NCBI RefSeq assembly: GCF_028736155.1
Contig: NZ_CP117879.1
Span: 62,001 to 126,000 of the forward strand
Length of the DNA: 64,000 nt
Direction: 5' to 3'
Source: Flavobacterium sp. KACC 22763
GTDB taxonomy: Bacteria > Bacteroidota > Bacteroidia > Flavobacteriales > Flavobacteriaceae
The translations under genes were made by a program, and so were the position numbers. The notes below the pieces were generated by a model that made no database searches, was not told the DNA's origin, and saw nothing but the letters and a program-made list of their open reading frames with translations. Of this stretch, positions 25,336-35,013 are shown one piece after another; positions within the stretch are counted from its first letter, which is position 1; every line of letters begins with the position of its first letter.

Positions 25336-25740
25336 TTATTTCCCTTTTAGTAATTTTTCTAAATATTCAACTTTGTCTTTTTCAGCCTGAACCAAACGTT
25401 CGTAAAGTTCGACAACTTTATCAAGTGGATTGAAAGTGCAAGAATTGTTAGTGTTTCCACTTCCTTGTGCTCCGTTATTTGCACTATTGTCATAAAAGTT
25501 ATTAAAGAAATTAAAAACTGATTCTTCAGAAAAATTTTCAATCACTTCTTTAGTTACGCCTAAAGCTTTTGCAATTTCAACAAGTTTATCTTCATCAACA
25601 GTTTCACTTGCTTCAATGTTAGAAACAGTTTGCTGGCTTAAACCAATTGCAATAGCAAGTGCTTCCTGTTTCATACCTTTAAGCTCTCTGATTCGGCTTA
25701 TGTTTCTGCCGATATGTTTTGGTTTTGATGTTGTGCTCAT
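25336..25740 (-). CDS. XRE-family helix-turn-helix regulator
   Basis: A 134-residue regulator. The N-terminal HTH covers residues 13-65: IGRNISRIRELKGMKQEALA, LSQQTVSNIEASE and VEIAKALGVTKEVI. The C-terminal part ends with a helix (VVELYERLVQAEKDKVEYLE) that looks like a short coiled coil, a layout common in Bacteroidota. I use ATG 25740, because the longer Met at 25815 would overlap the next gene and adds a Lys-rich tail not seen in the family. The target genes are unknown. Confidence 0.85.
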   Translation of the reverse strand: MSTTSKPKHIGRNISRIRELKGMKQEALAIAIGLSQQTVSNIEASETVDEDKLVEIAKALGVTKEVIENFSEESVFNFFNNFYDNSANNGAQGSGNTNNSCTFNPLDKVVELYERLVQAEKDKVEYLEKLLKGK

Positions 25741-25774
25741 AATTTCAAAGGTATTTAATTTTTTTGATTTTTTT

Positions 25775-26308
25775 TTATCTTTTTCGATTTGGCTTTTCGT
25801 TAAAGGTAATTTCAATTGATGGTGTTAATTCCTTTAAACATTGTTGATAAATTTCTTCTCTCCATTTTTCAAAAAGCTCAATTAAATCGAAGAATAATTT
25901 TTCGGATGGATTTTCAGGATGCGGTTTTTTGAACAAATTTCCTATTCTAATATTGTGCGATTTGCCCAAGTGATTAATAACATAATCTTCCCAGCCTTGA
26001 TCCTCCATAAATATATCAGAATAATAATGCTTTAATTCTAGATGCTCTAGATTTAATATTTCTGAAATTATGTTTTTAATTTCTAAAGGTATTTCGCATT
26101 CGAATTGCTTTTCAAATCGTTCAAAATTTTTTTTACGAAAAACGATATCAACCTTGCAATCAAAAATAATATCTATATAAATTCCTAAGTCTAACGATCT
26201 TTCTGTCCAACCGTCAAAATGATCATAGGAAAGAATGTAGTCTTCATGTAATTTGAAATTTCCTGTTGAAGAGTCTATTTTACGTATGTTAAGTACTTCA
26301 AAGTTCAT
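25775..26308 (-). CDS. Hypothetical protein, 177 residues
   Basis: A soluble protein without signal or membrane segment. It contains YILSYDHFDGWTERSLDLGI, DVIFDCKVD-like strands and a C-terminal helical part (LFFDLIELFEKWREEIYQQC). I do not recognise the family. I chose ATG 26308: the upstream Met at 26425 would put the first 39 residues inside a dispersed repeat (26361-26407). It is encoded just before the XRE regulator on the same strand. Confidence 0.68.
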   Translation of the reverse strand: MNFEVLNIRKIDSSTGNFKLHEDYILSYDHFDGWTERSLDLGIYIDIIFDCKVDIVFRKKNFERFEKQFECEIPLEIKNIISEILNLEHLELKHYYSDIFMEDQGWEDYVINHLGKSHNIRIGNLFKKPHPENPSEKLFFDLIELFEKWREEIYQQCLKELTPSIEITFNEKPNRKR

Positions 26309-26360
26309 TTGTTTAGGTATTAAATATTTTTTTTTAATTACGTAAAGTTTATACACAATC

Positions 26361-26407
26361 TTGTCATTTCGACGTAAGGAGAAATCTTCGCAAGTAGCTC
26401 TACAAAG
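26361..26407. repeat. Dispersed repeat TGTCATTTCGACG-type, copy 1
   Basis: The copy reads TTGTCATTTCGACGTAAGGA, then GAAATCTTCGCAAGTAGC. Two further copies in the opposite orientation lie at 26802-26847 and 26899-26945, on the other side of the GIY-YIG gene. Confidence 0.9.
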
Positions 26408-26417
26408 ATTGGAAATG

Positions 26418-26732
26418 TTATTCAAATATATAATTCAAAAAATCCAAATAAGGATTAATAGTTTTTATTAATTCGATTTTCTTTTCTCTGCGCCAGTCTT
26501 TTACTTCTTTTTCGCGAGCAATGGCTTCTTGAATCCATGTAAATTTTTCGTAGTACAGCAAATAAATAGCATTGTATTTTGATGTAAAGGTTTTGTTTCC
26601 AGTTGTATTGTTTTCTTTGTGCTGACTCAAACGGATTTTTAAATTATTTGTCACTCCTGTATAGAAAACGGTTTTGTATTTGTTTGTTAGTATGTATATG
26701 TAATAGGTATGATAGCCTTCTTGGTGTAGCAT
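26418..26732 (-). CDS. GIY-YIG nuclease family protein
   Basis: A 104-residue single-domain GIY-YIG protein of the UPF0213/YhbQ-like type. The motif appears as YYIYILTNK...FYTGVTNN at residues 9-29, with Arg in LKIRLSQHK and Glu in IAREKEVKDWRREKKIEL, the expected catalytic and metal-binding positions. These small proteins may act on DNA ends or flaps, and the role is unproven. Striking context: inverted copies of one repeat family lie immediately on both sides. Confidence 0.9.
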   Translation of the reverse strand: MLHQEGYHTYYIYILTNKYKTVFYTGVTNNLKIRLSQHKENNTTGNKTFTSKYNAIYLLYYEKFTWIQEAIAREKEVKDWRREKKIELIKTINPYLDFLNYIFE

Positions 26733-26801
26733 TTTTTTTTGATGCTAAAGATAAAAATAATTTAAGATTTTTCTTTCTTTTATGTTGGGTTTTTGATATG
26801 T

Positions 26802-26847
26802 TTTGTGGAGTTACTTGCGAAGATTTCTCCTTCGTCGAAATGACAAA
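26802..26847. repeat. Dispersed repeat TGTCATTTCGACG-type, copy 2 (inverted)
   Basis: On the plus strand it reads TTACTTGCGAAGATTTCTCC, then TTCGTCGAAATGACAAA, the reverse complement of copy 1 with a two-base difference. It lies in the 26733-27091 spacer, in which I see no gene. Confidence 0.9.
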
Positions 26848-26898
26848 CTAGGAGATTACTTAGGGTGTATTTTTAATCTGAAATGACAAAAGAAGTAC

Positions 26899-26945
26899 TT
26901 TGTAGGGCTACTTGCGAAGATTTCTCCTTACGTCGAAATGACAAA
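26899..26945. repeat. Dispersed repeat TGTCATTTCGACG-type, copy 3 (inverted)
   Basis: On the plus strand it reads GGCTACTTGCGAAGATTTCT, then CCTTACGTCGAAATGACAAA, closer to copy 1 than to copy 2 (shared TTACGTCG). The short GAAATGACAAA at 26879-26890 looks like the end of yet another copy. Confidence 0.9.
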
Positions 26946-27031
26946 TATTGTGGTTACTTTGTGTAGACTCCGACTTCGCTTAGCCTGACAGAGGTTTACG
27001 AATCTAAAATCTAAGCTCAAAAATCTGAAAT

Positions 27032-27068
27032 AAAAAAATCCCGCCTCAATTAAGAAACGGGATTAAAA
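27032..27068 (-). terminator. lysA terminator
   Basis: AATCCCG at 27037-27043 pairs with CGGGATT at 27058-27064, with an A run on the left that becomes the T run on the minus strand. Confidence 0.82.
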
Positions 27069-27091
27069 TGATATTCTCTTTTTTTCTATTG

Positions 27092-28315
27092 TTAAACCGT
27101 AGCAGCAATTTCTTGTGGTAACGGAATTTGATTTTTAAGTAAATCTTCAAATGTTTCAGCTTGGCGAATCAAGATTCCCTGGCCGTTCATCCAAAGAACT
27201 TCGGCTGGTTTGTATCTTGAGTTGTAGTTCGAAGACATTGAGAAACAGTATGCTCCAGCATTTCTGAAAGATAAAATGTCACCTTCTGTAATTTCTGGAA
27301 TTCTACGGTTGTTTGCAAAAGTATCTGTTTCGCAAATGTATCCTACAACAGAGTAAAAACGCTCTTTTCCTTTTGGATTTGAGATGTTGTCAATATGGTG
27401 TGAAGATCCGTAAAACATTGGACGAATTAAGTGGTTGAAACCACTGTCGATTCCAGCGAAAACTGTTGAAGTCGTTTGTTTTACTACGTTTACTTTTACT
27501 AAGAAATGACCTGCCTCACTCACCAAGAATTTTCCTGGTTCAAAAATCAAAGTTAAATCTCTGCCATATTCAGCACAGAAAGCGTTGAATCTTTTAGATA
27601 ATTTTTTACCTAATTCTTCGATGTCTGTTTCGATATCGTCTTTTTTGTAAGGTACTTTGAATCCGCTTCCGAAATCTAAGAATTGTAAATCTTTGAAATG
27701 TTTAGCGGTATCAAACAGGATTTCAGCCGCATACAAGAATACTTCGATATCTAAAATATCCGATCCTGTGTGCATGTGAATACCTACGATGCTCATTTTT
27801 GTATTTTCGACAATTCGCAAGATATGCGGAATCTGGTGAACAGAAATTCCGAATTTACTATCGATATGTCCAACAGAAATGTTAGCGTTTCCGCCCGCCA
27901 TTACGTGTGGATTGATACGGATACATACCGGAATATGTGGATGTTTTGTTCCGAATTGCTCCAGAATAGATAAATTGTCGATATTGATTTGTACACCCAT
28001 TGCAGCAACTTCTTCAATTTCTTCTAGAGAAACGCCGTTTGGTGTAAAGAAAATTCTTTCGGGTTCATAGCCAGCATGAAGTCCTAATTGAACTTCCTGA
28101 ATTGATACAGTGTCTAAGCCAGACCCCATGTTCTTTAATAACTGAAGAATCGCAATGTTAGACAATGCCTTCATGGCATAATTAACTCTTAAGTTTTCTA
28201 CCTTAGAGAAAGCTTTAGTTAATCTGTTGTACTGAGATTGGATTTTTTCAGCATCGTAAACATACAATGGACTTCCAAATTGGTCTGCTAACTGCAGTAA
28301 ATCTTTTGCTTGCAT
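27092..28315 (-). CDS. lysA: Diaminopimelate decarboxylase
   Basis: A 407-residue fold-type III PLP enzyme that decarboxylates meso-diaminopimelate to lysine. The PLP Lys is in VNYAMKALSN near residue 49, and HTGSDI, the phosphate-binding FLDFGSGF, EPGKFLVSEAG and the active-site Cys motif CETDTFANN are present. The beginning GSPLYVYD is the usual LysA start. A very good promoter (28334-28363) lies just upstream and a hairpin follows, so it is a single-gene transcript. Confidence 0.95.
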   Translation of the reverse strand: MQAKDLLQLADQFGSPLYVYDAEKIQSQYNRLTKAFSKVENLRVNYAMKALSNIAILQLLKNMGSGLDTVSIQEVQLGLHAGYEPERIFFTPNGVSLEEIEEVAAMGVQINIDNLSILEQFGTKHPHIPVCIRINPHVMAGGNANISVGHIDSKFGISVHQIPHILRIVENTKMSIVGIHMHTGSDILDIEVFLYAAEILFDTAKHFKDLQFLDFGSGFKVPYKKDDIETDIEELGKKLSKRFNAFCAEYGRDLTLIFEPGKFLVSEAGHFLVKVNVVKQTTSTVFAGIDSGFNHLIRPMFYGSSHHIDNISNPKGKERFYSVVGYICETDTFANNRRIPEITEGDILSFRNAGAYCFSMSSNYNSRYKPAEVLWMNGQGILIRQAETFEDLLKNQIPLPQEIAATV

Positions 28316-28333
28316 TTTTCAAATTATTTTGAG

Positions 28334-28363
28334 CAAAGTTATTACACTTTTGATTACCAGCAA
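28334..28363 (-). promoter_or_regulatory. lysA promoter
   Basis: On the minus strand TTG at 28361-28363 and TAACTTTG at 28334-28341 are separated by 19 bases, a near-perfect match to the Bacteroidota TTG-N19-TAnnTTTG promoter. The start codon is 18 bases downstream of the -7 box. Confidence 0.75.
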
Positions 28364-28446
28364 ATAATTTGCAGAAAAATAACAAAATATAACAAATTGT
28401 TTTATTTTAAACAAAAAGTTGCTGTTTTTCGAATTTTATAACCTTT

Positions 28447-28487
28447 TTCTAAGATGCTAAGGTTCTAAGTTGCTAAGGTACTAAGTT
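28447..28487. repeat. Five CTAAG units at exact 8-bp spacing
   Basis: CTAAG begins at 28449, 28457, 28465, 28473 and 28481, each followed by a variable triplet. It lies in the 602-base lysA-gltD spacer (28316-28917), in which I see no gene. Confidence 0.85.
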
Positions 28488-28544
28488 TTTTTGCTATGAA
28501 TTTGGGAATTAACTTATTCTTAAATGCTGTTGAAGTTGTTTTTT

Positions 28545-28845
28545 GCCACAGATTATCATGATTAAAAGGATTTTTTTTTCGCCACGAATTGCACAAATTT
28601 CCACAAATTTTTAATTTTTCGTAAAATGCTCAAAACATAACCCGTGGTTTCAACCACGGAGAACGCAATATATGATTACGCTCAATCCGTAACGTTTCCC
28701 GTGGTTGAAACCACGGGCTATATTTTGAAATAGAAATCGGCTAGAAAATAAAAATTCGTGAAAATTTGTGCAATTGCTTCGCCAGTTCGCTATCGCTCGG
28801 GTCGTGGCTAAGAAAAAAATCCTTTTAATCATGATAATCTGTGGC
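28545..28845. repeat. Three-level nested inverted repeat
   Basis: Outer level: a perfect 33-base inverted repeat beginning GCCACAGATTATCATGATTA (28545-28577 with 28813-28845). Middle level: GCCACGAATTGCACAAATTT (28581 on) with AATTTGTGCAATT (ending 28775) and CGTGGC (28803-28808); the right arm is split by 27 extra bases. Inner level: a pair of hairpins, CCGTGGTTTCAACCACGG (28642-28659) and CCCGTGGTTGAAACCACGGG (28698-28717). The inner unit recurs at 39874-39959. Confidence 0.9.
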
Positions 28846-28857
28846 TAAAAAAAAACA

Positions 28858-28886
28858 AAACCCCTGAATTATTAATTCAAGGGTTT
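28858..28886 (-). terminator. gltD terminator
   Basis: AAACCCCTGAATT at 28858-28870 pairs with AATTCAAGGGTTT at 28874-28886 (one mismatch) around ATTA or less. On the minus strand an A/T-rich tail follows. Confidence 0.8.
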
Positions 28887-28917
28887 GTCAATAGTATGTG
28901 TTGTGTTTTTTATAGTT

Positions 28918-30372
28918 TTATAGGCTAGGAAGATCTCCTTTTCCTTTAGTAGGCAAGTTAGTAGAGCCCATTAAGAACAAATCTACTTCTCTTGCTGCTT
29001 CGCGACCTTCTGAAATAGCCCACACGATTAATGATTGTCCTCTTCTCATATCACCAGCAGTGAAAATGTGAGGAACGTTTGTCTGATAGTTATGCGCTTT
29101 GTAGTTGCTTCTCATATCAGTTTCGATTCCTAATTGCTCGCTTAATGTTTTCTCAGGACCTGTAAATCCAAGAGCTAATAAAGCTAAATCGCAAGGCCAG
29201 ATTTTTTCAGAACCTTCTTTCTCGATTAATTCTGGACGCTGACCTGGAGTCATTTTCCATTGCACTTCAACCGTTTTTAATCCAGTTAATTCGCCTTTAT
29301 CGTTAGAAATGAATTCTTTAGTGTTGATTAACCAGTTTCTGTCGCAACCTTCTTCGTGAGAAGAAGATGTTTTCAACTGCAGCGGCCAGAAAGGCCAAGG
29401 AGTAGACTCGCTTCTTCCAACTGGAGGTTTTGGTAAAATCTCAAAGTTAGTTACCGATTTGGCTCCGTGTCTGTTTGAAGTTCCGATACAGTCAGAACCA
29501 GTATCTCCACCACCAATAACGATTACATCTTTACCAGTTGCTTTAACCTGATCTGGAATAGATTCTCCGTATAAAACTTTAGTTTGTTGTGTCAAGAAAT
29601 CCATTGCCTGAACAACACCTTTGCTTTCGATTCCTTTAGTTGGCAAGCTTCTTCTTTCAGTTGCTCCTCCGCATAAAACGATAGAATCGAATGCGTTTAA
29701 TTCTTCAACACTGAAGTTAACACCAACGTTTACATTAGTTTTGAAAGTGATTCCTTCTGCTTCTAGAATAGCTACACGACGATCGATAATTCCTTTTTCT
29801 AATTTAAAATTTGGAATTCCGTAACGTAATAAACCTCCAATTGCGTTGTCTCTTTCAAAAACAGTAACCGTGTGACCCGCTCTGTTTAATTGCTGAGCAG
29901 CTGCAAGACCTGCAGGCCCTGAGCCAATAACAGCAACAGTTTTTCCAGTTCTAGTTTTTGGCGCTTGTGGTTTAATCCATCCTTCAGCAAAACCTCTTTC
30001 TACGATGCTTTTCTCGATGTTTTCGATAGAAACCGGATCTTTGATGATTCCTAATACACATGATTTCTCACATGGAGCAGGGCATAAGCGTCCTGTAAAT
30101 TCAGGGAAGTTATTAGTAGATTGTAAAATCTCTAATGCACTTTGCCATTCTTCCTGATGCACCATGTCGTTGAAGTCAGGAATTAAATTTCCTAACGGAC
30201 AACCACTGTGGCAAAAAGGAATTCCACAGTCCATACATCTTGATCCTTGTTCTTTTAATTTATCTTTTGGTACCGGAATAGTAAATTCGTTGTAGTTCGA
30301 AACACGTTCTGCTACTGCTAAATTACTTTCATCGGCTCTGTTATATTCTTTAAATCCGCCTATTTTACCCAT
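28918..30372 (-). CDS. gltD: Glutamate synthase small subunit
   Basis: A 484-residue NADPH-glutamate synthase beta chain. It passes electrons from NADPH through FAD and iron-sulfur centres to GltB. Cysteine motifs for the clusters are at the N-terminus: CMDCGIPFCHSGCPLGN (about residues 42-58) and CPAPCEKSC (about residues 97-105). The FAD site is VIGSGPAGLAAAQQL and the NADPH site is VIGGGDTGSDC. The gene lies downstream of gltB on the same strand, separated by 123 bases that contain a small inverted repeat. Confidence 0.96.
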   Translation of the reverse strand: MGKIGGFKEYNRADESNLAVAERVSNYNEFTIPVPKDKLKEQGSRCMDCGIPFCHSGCPLGNLIPDFNDMVHQEEWQSALEILQSTNNFPEFTGRLCPAPCEKSCVLGIIKDPVSIENIEKSIVERGFAEGWIKPQAPKTRTGKTVAVIGSGPAGLAAAQQLNRAGHTVTVFERDNAIGGLLRYGIPNFKLEKGIIDRRVAILEAEGITFKTNVNVGVNFSVEELNAFDSIVLCGGATERRSLPTKGIESKGVVQAMDFLTQQTKVLYGESIPDQVKATGKDVIVIGGGDTGSDCIGTSNRHGAKSVTNFEILPKPPVGRSESTPWPFWPLQLKTSSSHEEGCDRNWLINTKEFISNDKGELTGLKTVEVQWKMTPGQRPELIEKEGSEKIWPCDLALLALGFTGPEKTLSEQLGIETDMRSNYKAHNYQTNVPHIFTAGDMRRGQSLIVWAISEGREAAREVDLFLMGSTNLPTKGKGDLPSL

Positions 30373-30404
30373 GACTTTTTAAATTAAATTTCAATTTCTT
30401 TAAG

Positions 30405-30473
30405 TTCCAAATTCCAATCCTTCGACTTCGCTCAGGAAGACATTTTCATTGATATTGCCATTGGAATTTGGAA
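30405..30473. repeat. Inverted repeat between gltB and gltD
   Basis: TTCCAAATTCCAAT at 30405-30418 is perfectly matched by ATTGGAATTTGGAA at 30460-30473. Between the arms lies CCTTCGACTTCGCTCAGGAA, a motif type also seen (degenerate) at 26966-26990. The element could fold in the gltB-gltD message and affect the ratio of the two products. Confidence 0.8.
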
Positions 30474-30495
30474 TTTTATTTTTTGAAATTGATTT

Positions 30496-33400
30496 TTATC
30501 CCGCTATTAATTCTTCTATTTTTTTCTCTTCTGCAATTCTTTGTAATGCTTTTTTGTAATCAGTTGGCATTACTTTTACGAAGTGCTGTTGTTGGTTTTC
30601 CCAGTCTGCTAAAATTCTTTTTGCTAATGGACTGCTTGTGTACAACGAATGGTTTTTGATTAGTTTTCTTAGTTTCGTAAGATCTTCTTCTTCCATTGGA
30701 TCGAATGCAACCATTTCCATGTTACAAACTGTAGAATCGAATTTCTTTTTTGGATCGTAAACATAAGCTACACCACCGCTCATACCAGCTGCGAAGTTTC
30801 TTCCTGTTTTTCCTAAAACTACTACTGTACCACCAGTCATGTACTCGCAACCGTGATCTCCAATTCCTTCAACAACTGCTGTTGCTCCAGAATTTCTTAC
30901 ACAGAAACGCTCTCCGGCCATTCCATTAATATAAGCCTCTCCGGTAATAGCTCCGTAAAGGGCAACGTTTCCGATAATGATATTGTCTTCAGGGTTGAAA
31001 GTCGCAGTAGGAGGTACTTTTACAATTAATTTTCCTCCAGAAAGACCTTTTCCTAAATAATCATTACAGTTTCCGTGAATTTTAAATGACAATCCGTTTG
31101 TTGCAAAAGCACCAAAACTTTGTCCAGCAGAACCTTCAAAATCAACTAAAATAGTGTCATCAGGTAATCCTTGTGCGCCGTAGATTTTTGAGATTTCGTT
31201 ACTCAAAATCGCACCTACAGAACGGTCTGTATTTTTAATTTTAAAGGTTACTCTTGTTTTCTCTTTTCTATAGATAGACGGAATCGCTTCTTTGATGATA
31301 TCAAAATCCAATACGTTTTCAAGTTGGTGATCTTGAGTAGTTGTATTATGATTTGGCTCTGTTTTCGCTTTTTCCGGTTTGTATAGAATTGTTGACAAGT
31401 CTAAACCATTTGCTTTATAATGTTTGATAGCTTTGTTCACATTTAATTTTTGTGATTGACCTACCATTTCTTTTAAAGTTCTGAAACCTAACTGTGCCAT
31501 GATTTCTCTTAACTCTTCAGCAATGAAATACATGAAGTTGATTACGTGCTCTGGAGTTCCTTTGAAATTCTTTCTCAATTCAGGATCTTGAGTTGCAATA
31601 CCAACTGGGCAAGTATTTAAGTGACAAGCTCTCATCATGATACATCCAGAAGCTACAAGCGGAGCCGTTGCAAATCCGAATTCTTCTGCACCTAATAAAG
31701 CTGCGATAGCTACGTCACGACCTGTTTTCAACTGTCCGTCACACTCTAAAACTACACGGCTTCTTAAATCGTTTAAGATCAAAGTTTGCTGCGCTTCAGC
31801 TAAACCAAGTTCCCACGGAATACCTGTGTGCTGTAAAGAAGTTAATGGAGCAGCTCCAGTTCCTCCGTCATAACCTGAAATCAAGATAACGTCAGCTTTC
31901 GCTTTAGCAACACCGGCAGCGATGGTTCCAACTCCAACTTCAGAAACTAATTTTACGTTAATACGAGCTTCACGGTTTGCGTTTTTCAAATCGTAAATCA
32001 ACTGAGATAAATCCTCAATTGAGTAAATATCGTGGTGAGGAGGAGGCGAAATCAAACCTACATAAGGCGTAGAGTTTCTCGTTTCAGCAATCCAAGGCAC
32101 CACTTTTTCTCCAGGTAACTGTCCACCTTCACCAGGTTTTGCTCCCTGAGCCATTTTGATTTGGATTTCTTTAGCGTTTGTCAAATAGTTGATCGAAACA
32201 CCAAAACGTCCTGATGCAACTTGTTTAATTGCAGAGTTTCTAGAATCTCCGTTAATTTCTTTTTGGAAACGTCTTGGATCTTCTCCACCTTCTCCAGAGT
32301 TACTTTTTCCTCCAATTCTGTTCATTGCAATTGCTAAGTTCTCATGCGCTTCCTGGCTGATAGAACCATAAGACATTGCTCCAGTTTTGAATTTCTTTAC
32401 AATTTCTGTCCAAGGTTCTACTTCGTCAATAGAAATAGGATCTAAATTATTGAATTCAAATAAACCTCTAATCGTCATTAAGTTTGAGCTTTGCTCATTA
32501 ACGGCATTTGAGTATTCTTTATAACTTTCTGGGCTGTTTAAACGAACCGCTTGTTGTAATTTAGAAATCGTAGTTGGGTTAAACATGTGTTTTTCACCAC
32601 CACGTCTCCATCTGTAAATACCTCCAATTTCAAGAGAAAGCAAGTTTGCAATTTTTGAATTTGGGAAAGCTTTTTGGAAACGTTTTTTAACCTCTTTCTC
32701 CACTTCCATTAAACCAATTCCTTCAATTCTTGATGGAGTGTAAGGGAAGTATTTAGATGTAAATGTTTTGTTTAAACCTAAAATCTCGAAAATCTGAGCA
32801 GCTCTGTACGAATGTAAAGTAGAGATACCAATTTTGTTCATGATTTTCACGATTCCTTTTGCAATTGCTTTGTTGTAATTTACAACAGCATAATCAGCTT
32901 TTACTTTTGTAATGAAACCTTTTTCAACTTGATCGTGAATGATTTCGTTTACCATGTAAGGGTTGATGGCACTTGCACCGTATCCGAACAATAAAGCAAA
33001 ATGATGCGGTTCTCTTGGTTCAGCAGATTCGATAATGATTCCGAATTTAGAACGAACTTGTAAAATGTTTAATGAGTGGTGAATGTAAGAACAAGCCAAT
33101 AACATTGGGATTGGAGCTAATTCTTCGCTTACACCTCTATCTGATAAGATAATGATGTTGCATCCTTCGTTAACCGCTTTAAAAGTTGCCTGAACACATT
33201 TTTCAAGAGCACGCTCTAAACCGTTAACTCCTTTTTCTATTTTATATAAAGTAGAAATTGTAGCCGATTTGAAATCTGCGTGATCAATATTTCTGATTTT
33301 GTCCAAATCCTCATTAGAAATAACCGGATTTTGGATTTTTAATTTTTTACATTGTTTCGATTCAATTTCGAAAATATTGAAATCTCCACCAATCGCTAAA

Positions 33401-35013
33401 CTGATATCAGTAATGATTTCTTCACGAATACCATCCAACGGCGGGTTTGTAACCTGAGCAAACAATTGTTTGAAGTAATTGTACAACAACTGAGGCTGAT
33501 CTGAAAGAACTGCCAAAGGTGTATCGTTACCCATAGAACTGATTGCTTCAGCTCCGTCGCTTCCCATTGGGTTGATGATCGTTTTTAAATCTTCAATTGT
33601 ATAACCAAACAAACGCTGTCTTGTTAAGAAATCTAATTTTTCAACAGGAGTAGGGTTGTTTGTGTAAGGAACGCTAGCCAATGGCAATAAGTTTTCGTCA
33701 ACCCATTGTTTGTATGGACGTTTTGTAACGATTGCTTTTTTAACTTCTTCGTCTTCGATGATACGACCTTCATTCATATCAACCAAGAACATTTTTCCTG
33801 GCTCTAGACGACCGTGTTGGATTACATCTTCTGGGTCGATGTCTAATACACCAATTTCAGATGACATAATTACGAATCCGCTTTTCGTTAATGTATAACG
33901 AGATGGACGTAAACCATTTCTGTCTAGTAAAGCTCCAATTACGTTACCATCTGTAAACGGAATAGAAGCAGGACCATCCCAAGGCTCCATGATACAAGCA
34001 TTGTACTCATAGAAAGCTCTTTTCTCTGGAGACATTGTCTGGTGTTTTTCCCAAGCTTCAGGAACTACCATCATCATTGCCTCTGGAAGAGAACGGCCAG
34101 TCATTAATAAAAGTTCAATTACCATATCCATAGAAGCAGAATCTGATTTTCCTTCTAAGATAATTGGGAATAATTTTTTAATGTCTTCGCCAAAAACTTT
34201 GCTCTGCATAAGCTCTTCACGAGCACGCATACGGCTTACGTTTCCACGAAGTGTGTTGATCTCACCATTATGACACATGTATCTAAACGGCTGAGCTAAG
34301 TCCCAAGATGGGAATGTATTTGTAGAGAAACGTTGGTGCACAAGCGCTAAACGAGTCACCAAGTCCGGATCTTTCAAATCTATATAATAACGGCTGATGT
34401 CTTCTGGCATCAATAGACCTTTATATATTATAGTAGTTGTCGATAGGCTAGTGAAATAAAACATGTGGCTTTCTGAGGTTTTAGATCCTCTTACGGCATG
34501 TTCAGCAATTTTTCTAGCTGCAAAAAGTTTTGCATTAAATTCTTGTTCAGTTAAATCTTGTCCGTTTTTAGAAACGAAAACTTGTTTAATTGTTGGTTCT
34601 TTTTCTGCGGCGATTTCACCTAAATTTTCAACGTCAACTGGCACATCTCTCCAACCTAAAACCTTTAAGTTTTGATCTTTGATAGTAGCTTCAAATGCAT
34701 TAATACAAAAAGAAACCTGGTTTTTGCTTTTTGGTAAAAAAACCATTCCTACTGCATACTCACGCGCTTCTGGGATTTCAAAGTCACAAACTTTCTTAAA
34801 AAAATCATGAGGAATGTCGAATAAAATTCCGGCTCCGTCACCAGTTCTTCCATCAGAACTTACGGCACCACGATGTTCCAATTTAATTAAGATGTCTAAT
34901 GCTTTGTGAATAATATCATTTGACTTAATACCATTCAAATTACAAATAAATCCTGCACCACAATTGTCGTGTTCAAATTCAGGCAGATAAAGCCCTTGTT
35001 CTTTAACTCTCAT
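30496..35013 (-). CDS. gltB: Glutamate synthase large subunit
   Basis: A 1505-residue alpha chain that makes two glutamates from glutamine and 2-oxoglutarate. The class II glutaminase domain has its nucleophile Cys in DNCGAGF (residue 18), so a 17-residue propeptide is expected to be removed. A central domain is followed by the FMN-binding synthase domain ([22 protein letters not shown] and [15 protein letters not shown]). The 3Fe-4S cysteines lie in [19 protein letters not shown], and a C-terminal GXGXG beta-helix region follows. With gltD it forms the main ammonium-assimilation route together with glutamine synthetase (not in the window). Confidence 0.97.
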   Translation of the reverse strand: MRVKEQGLYLPEFEHDNCGAGFICNLNGIKSNDIIHKALDILIKLEHRGAVSSDGRTGDGAGILFDIPHDFFKKVCDFEIPEAREYAVGMVFLPKSKNQVSFCINAFEATIKDQNLKVLGWRDVPVDVENLGEIAAEKEPTIKQVFVSKNGQDLTEQEFNAKLFAARKIAEHAVRGSKTSESHMFYFTSLSTTTIIYKGLLMPEDISRYYIDLKDPDLVTRLALVHQRFSTNTFPSWDLAQPFRYMCHNGEINTLRGNVSRMRAREELMQSKVFGEDIKKLFPIILEGKSDSASMDMVIELLLMTGRSLPEAMMMVVPEAWEKHQTMSPEKRAFYEYNACIMEPWDGPASIPFTDGNVIGALLDRNGLRPSRYTLTKSGFVIMSSEIGVLDIDPEDVIQHGRLEPGKMFLVDMNEGRIIEDEEVKKAIVTKRPYKQWVDENLLPLASVPYTNNPTPVEKLDFLTRQRLFGYTIEDLKTIINPMGSDGAEAISSMGNDTPLAVLSDQPQLLYNYFKQLFAQVTNPPLDGIREEIITDISLAIGGDFNIFEIESKQCKKLKIQNPVISNEDLDKIRNIDHADFKSATISTLYKIEKGVNGLERALEKCVQATFKAVNEGCNIIILSDRGVSEELAPIPMLLACSYIHHSLNILQVRSKFGIIIESAEPREPHHFALLFGYGASAINPYMVNEIIHDQVEKGFITKVKADYAVVNYNKAIAKGIVKIMNKIGISTLHSYRAAQIFEILGLNKTFTSKYFPYTPSRIEGIGLMEVEKEVKKRFQKAFPNSKIANLLSLEIGGIYRWRRGGEKHMFNPTTISKLQQAVRLNSPESYKEYSNAVNEQSSNLMTIRGLFEFNNLDPISIDEVEPWTEIVKKFKTGAMSYGSISQEAHENLAIAMNRIGGKSNSGEGGEDPRRFQKEINGDSRNSAIKQVASGRFGVSINYLTNAKEIQIKMAQGAKPGEGGQLPGEKVVPWIAETRNSTPYVGLISPPPHHDIYSIEDLSQLIYDLKNANREARINVKLVSEVGVGTIAAGVAKAKADVILISGYDGGTGAAPLTSLQHTGIPWELGLAEAQQTLILNDLRSRVVLECDGQLKTGRDVAIAALLGAEEFGFATAPLVASGCIMMRACHLNTCPVGIATQDPELRKNFKGTPEHVINFMYFIAEELREIMAQLGFRTLKEMVGQSQKLNVNKAIKHYKANGLDLSTILYKPEKAKTEPNHNTTTQDHQLENVLDFDIIKEAIPSIYRKEKTRVTFKIKNTDRSVGAILSNEISKIYGAQGLPDDTILVDFEGSAGQSFGAFATNGLSFKIHGNCNDYLGKGLSGGKLIVKVPPTATFNPEDNIIIGNVALYGAITGEAYINGMAGERFCVRNSGATAVVEGIGDHGCEYMTGGTVVVLGKTGRNFAAGMSGGVAYVYDPKKKFDSTVCNMEMVAFDPMEEEDLTKLRKLIKNHSLYTSSPLAKRILADWENQQQHFVKVMPTDYKKALQRIAEEKKIEELIAG

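Noticed and set aside
26309..26425. N-terminal extension of the 25775-26308 protein
   Set aside because: The additional 39 codons are derived from the dispersed repeat at 26361-26407 and have no protein-like conservation.
28449..28485. CRISPR-like or VNTR coding repeat at CTAAG units
   Set aside because: The period of 8 bases is too short for CRISPR and the region has no reading frame.
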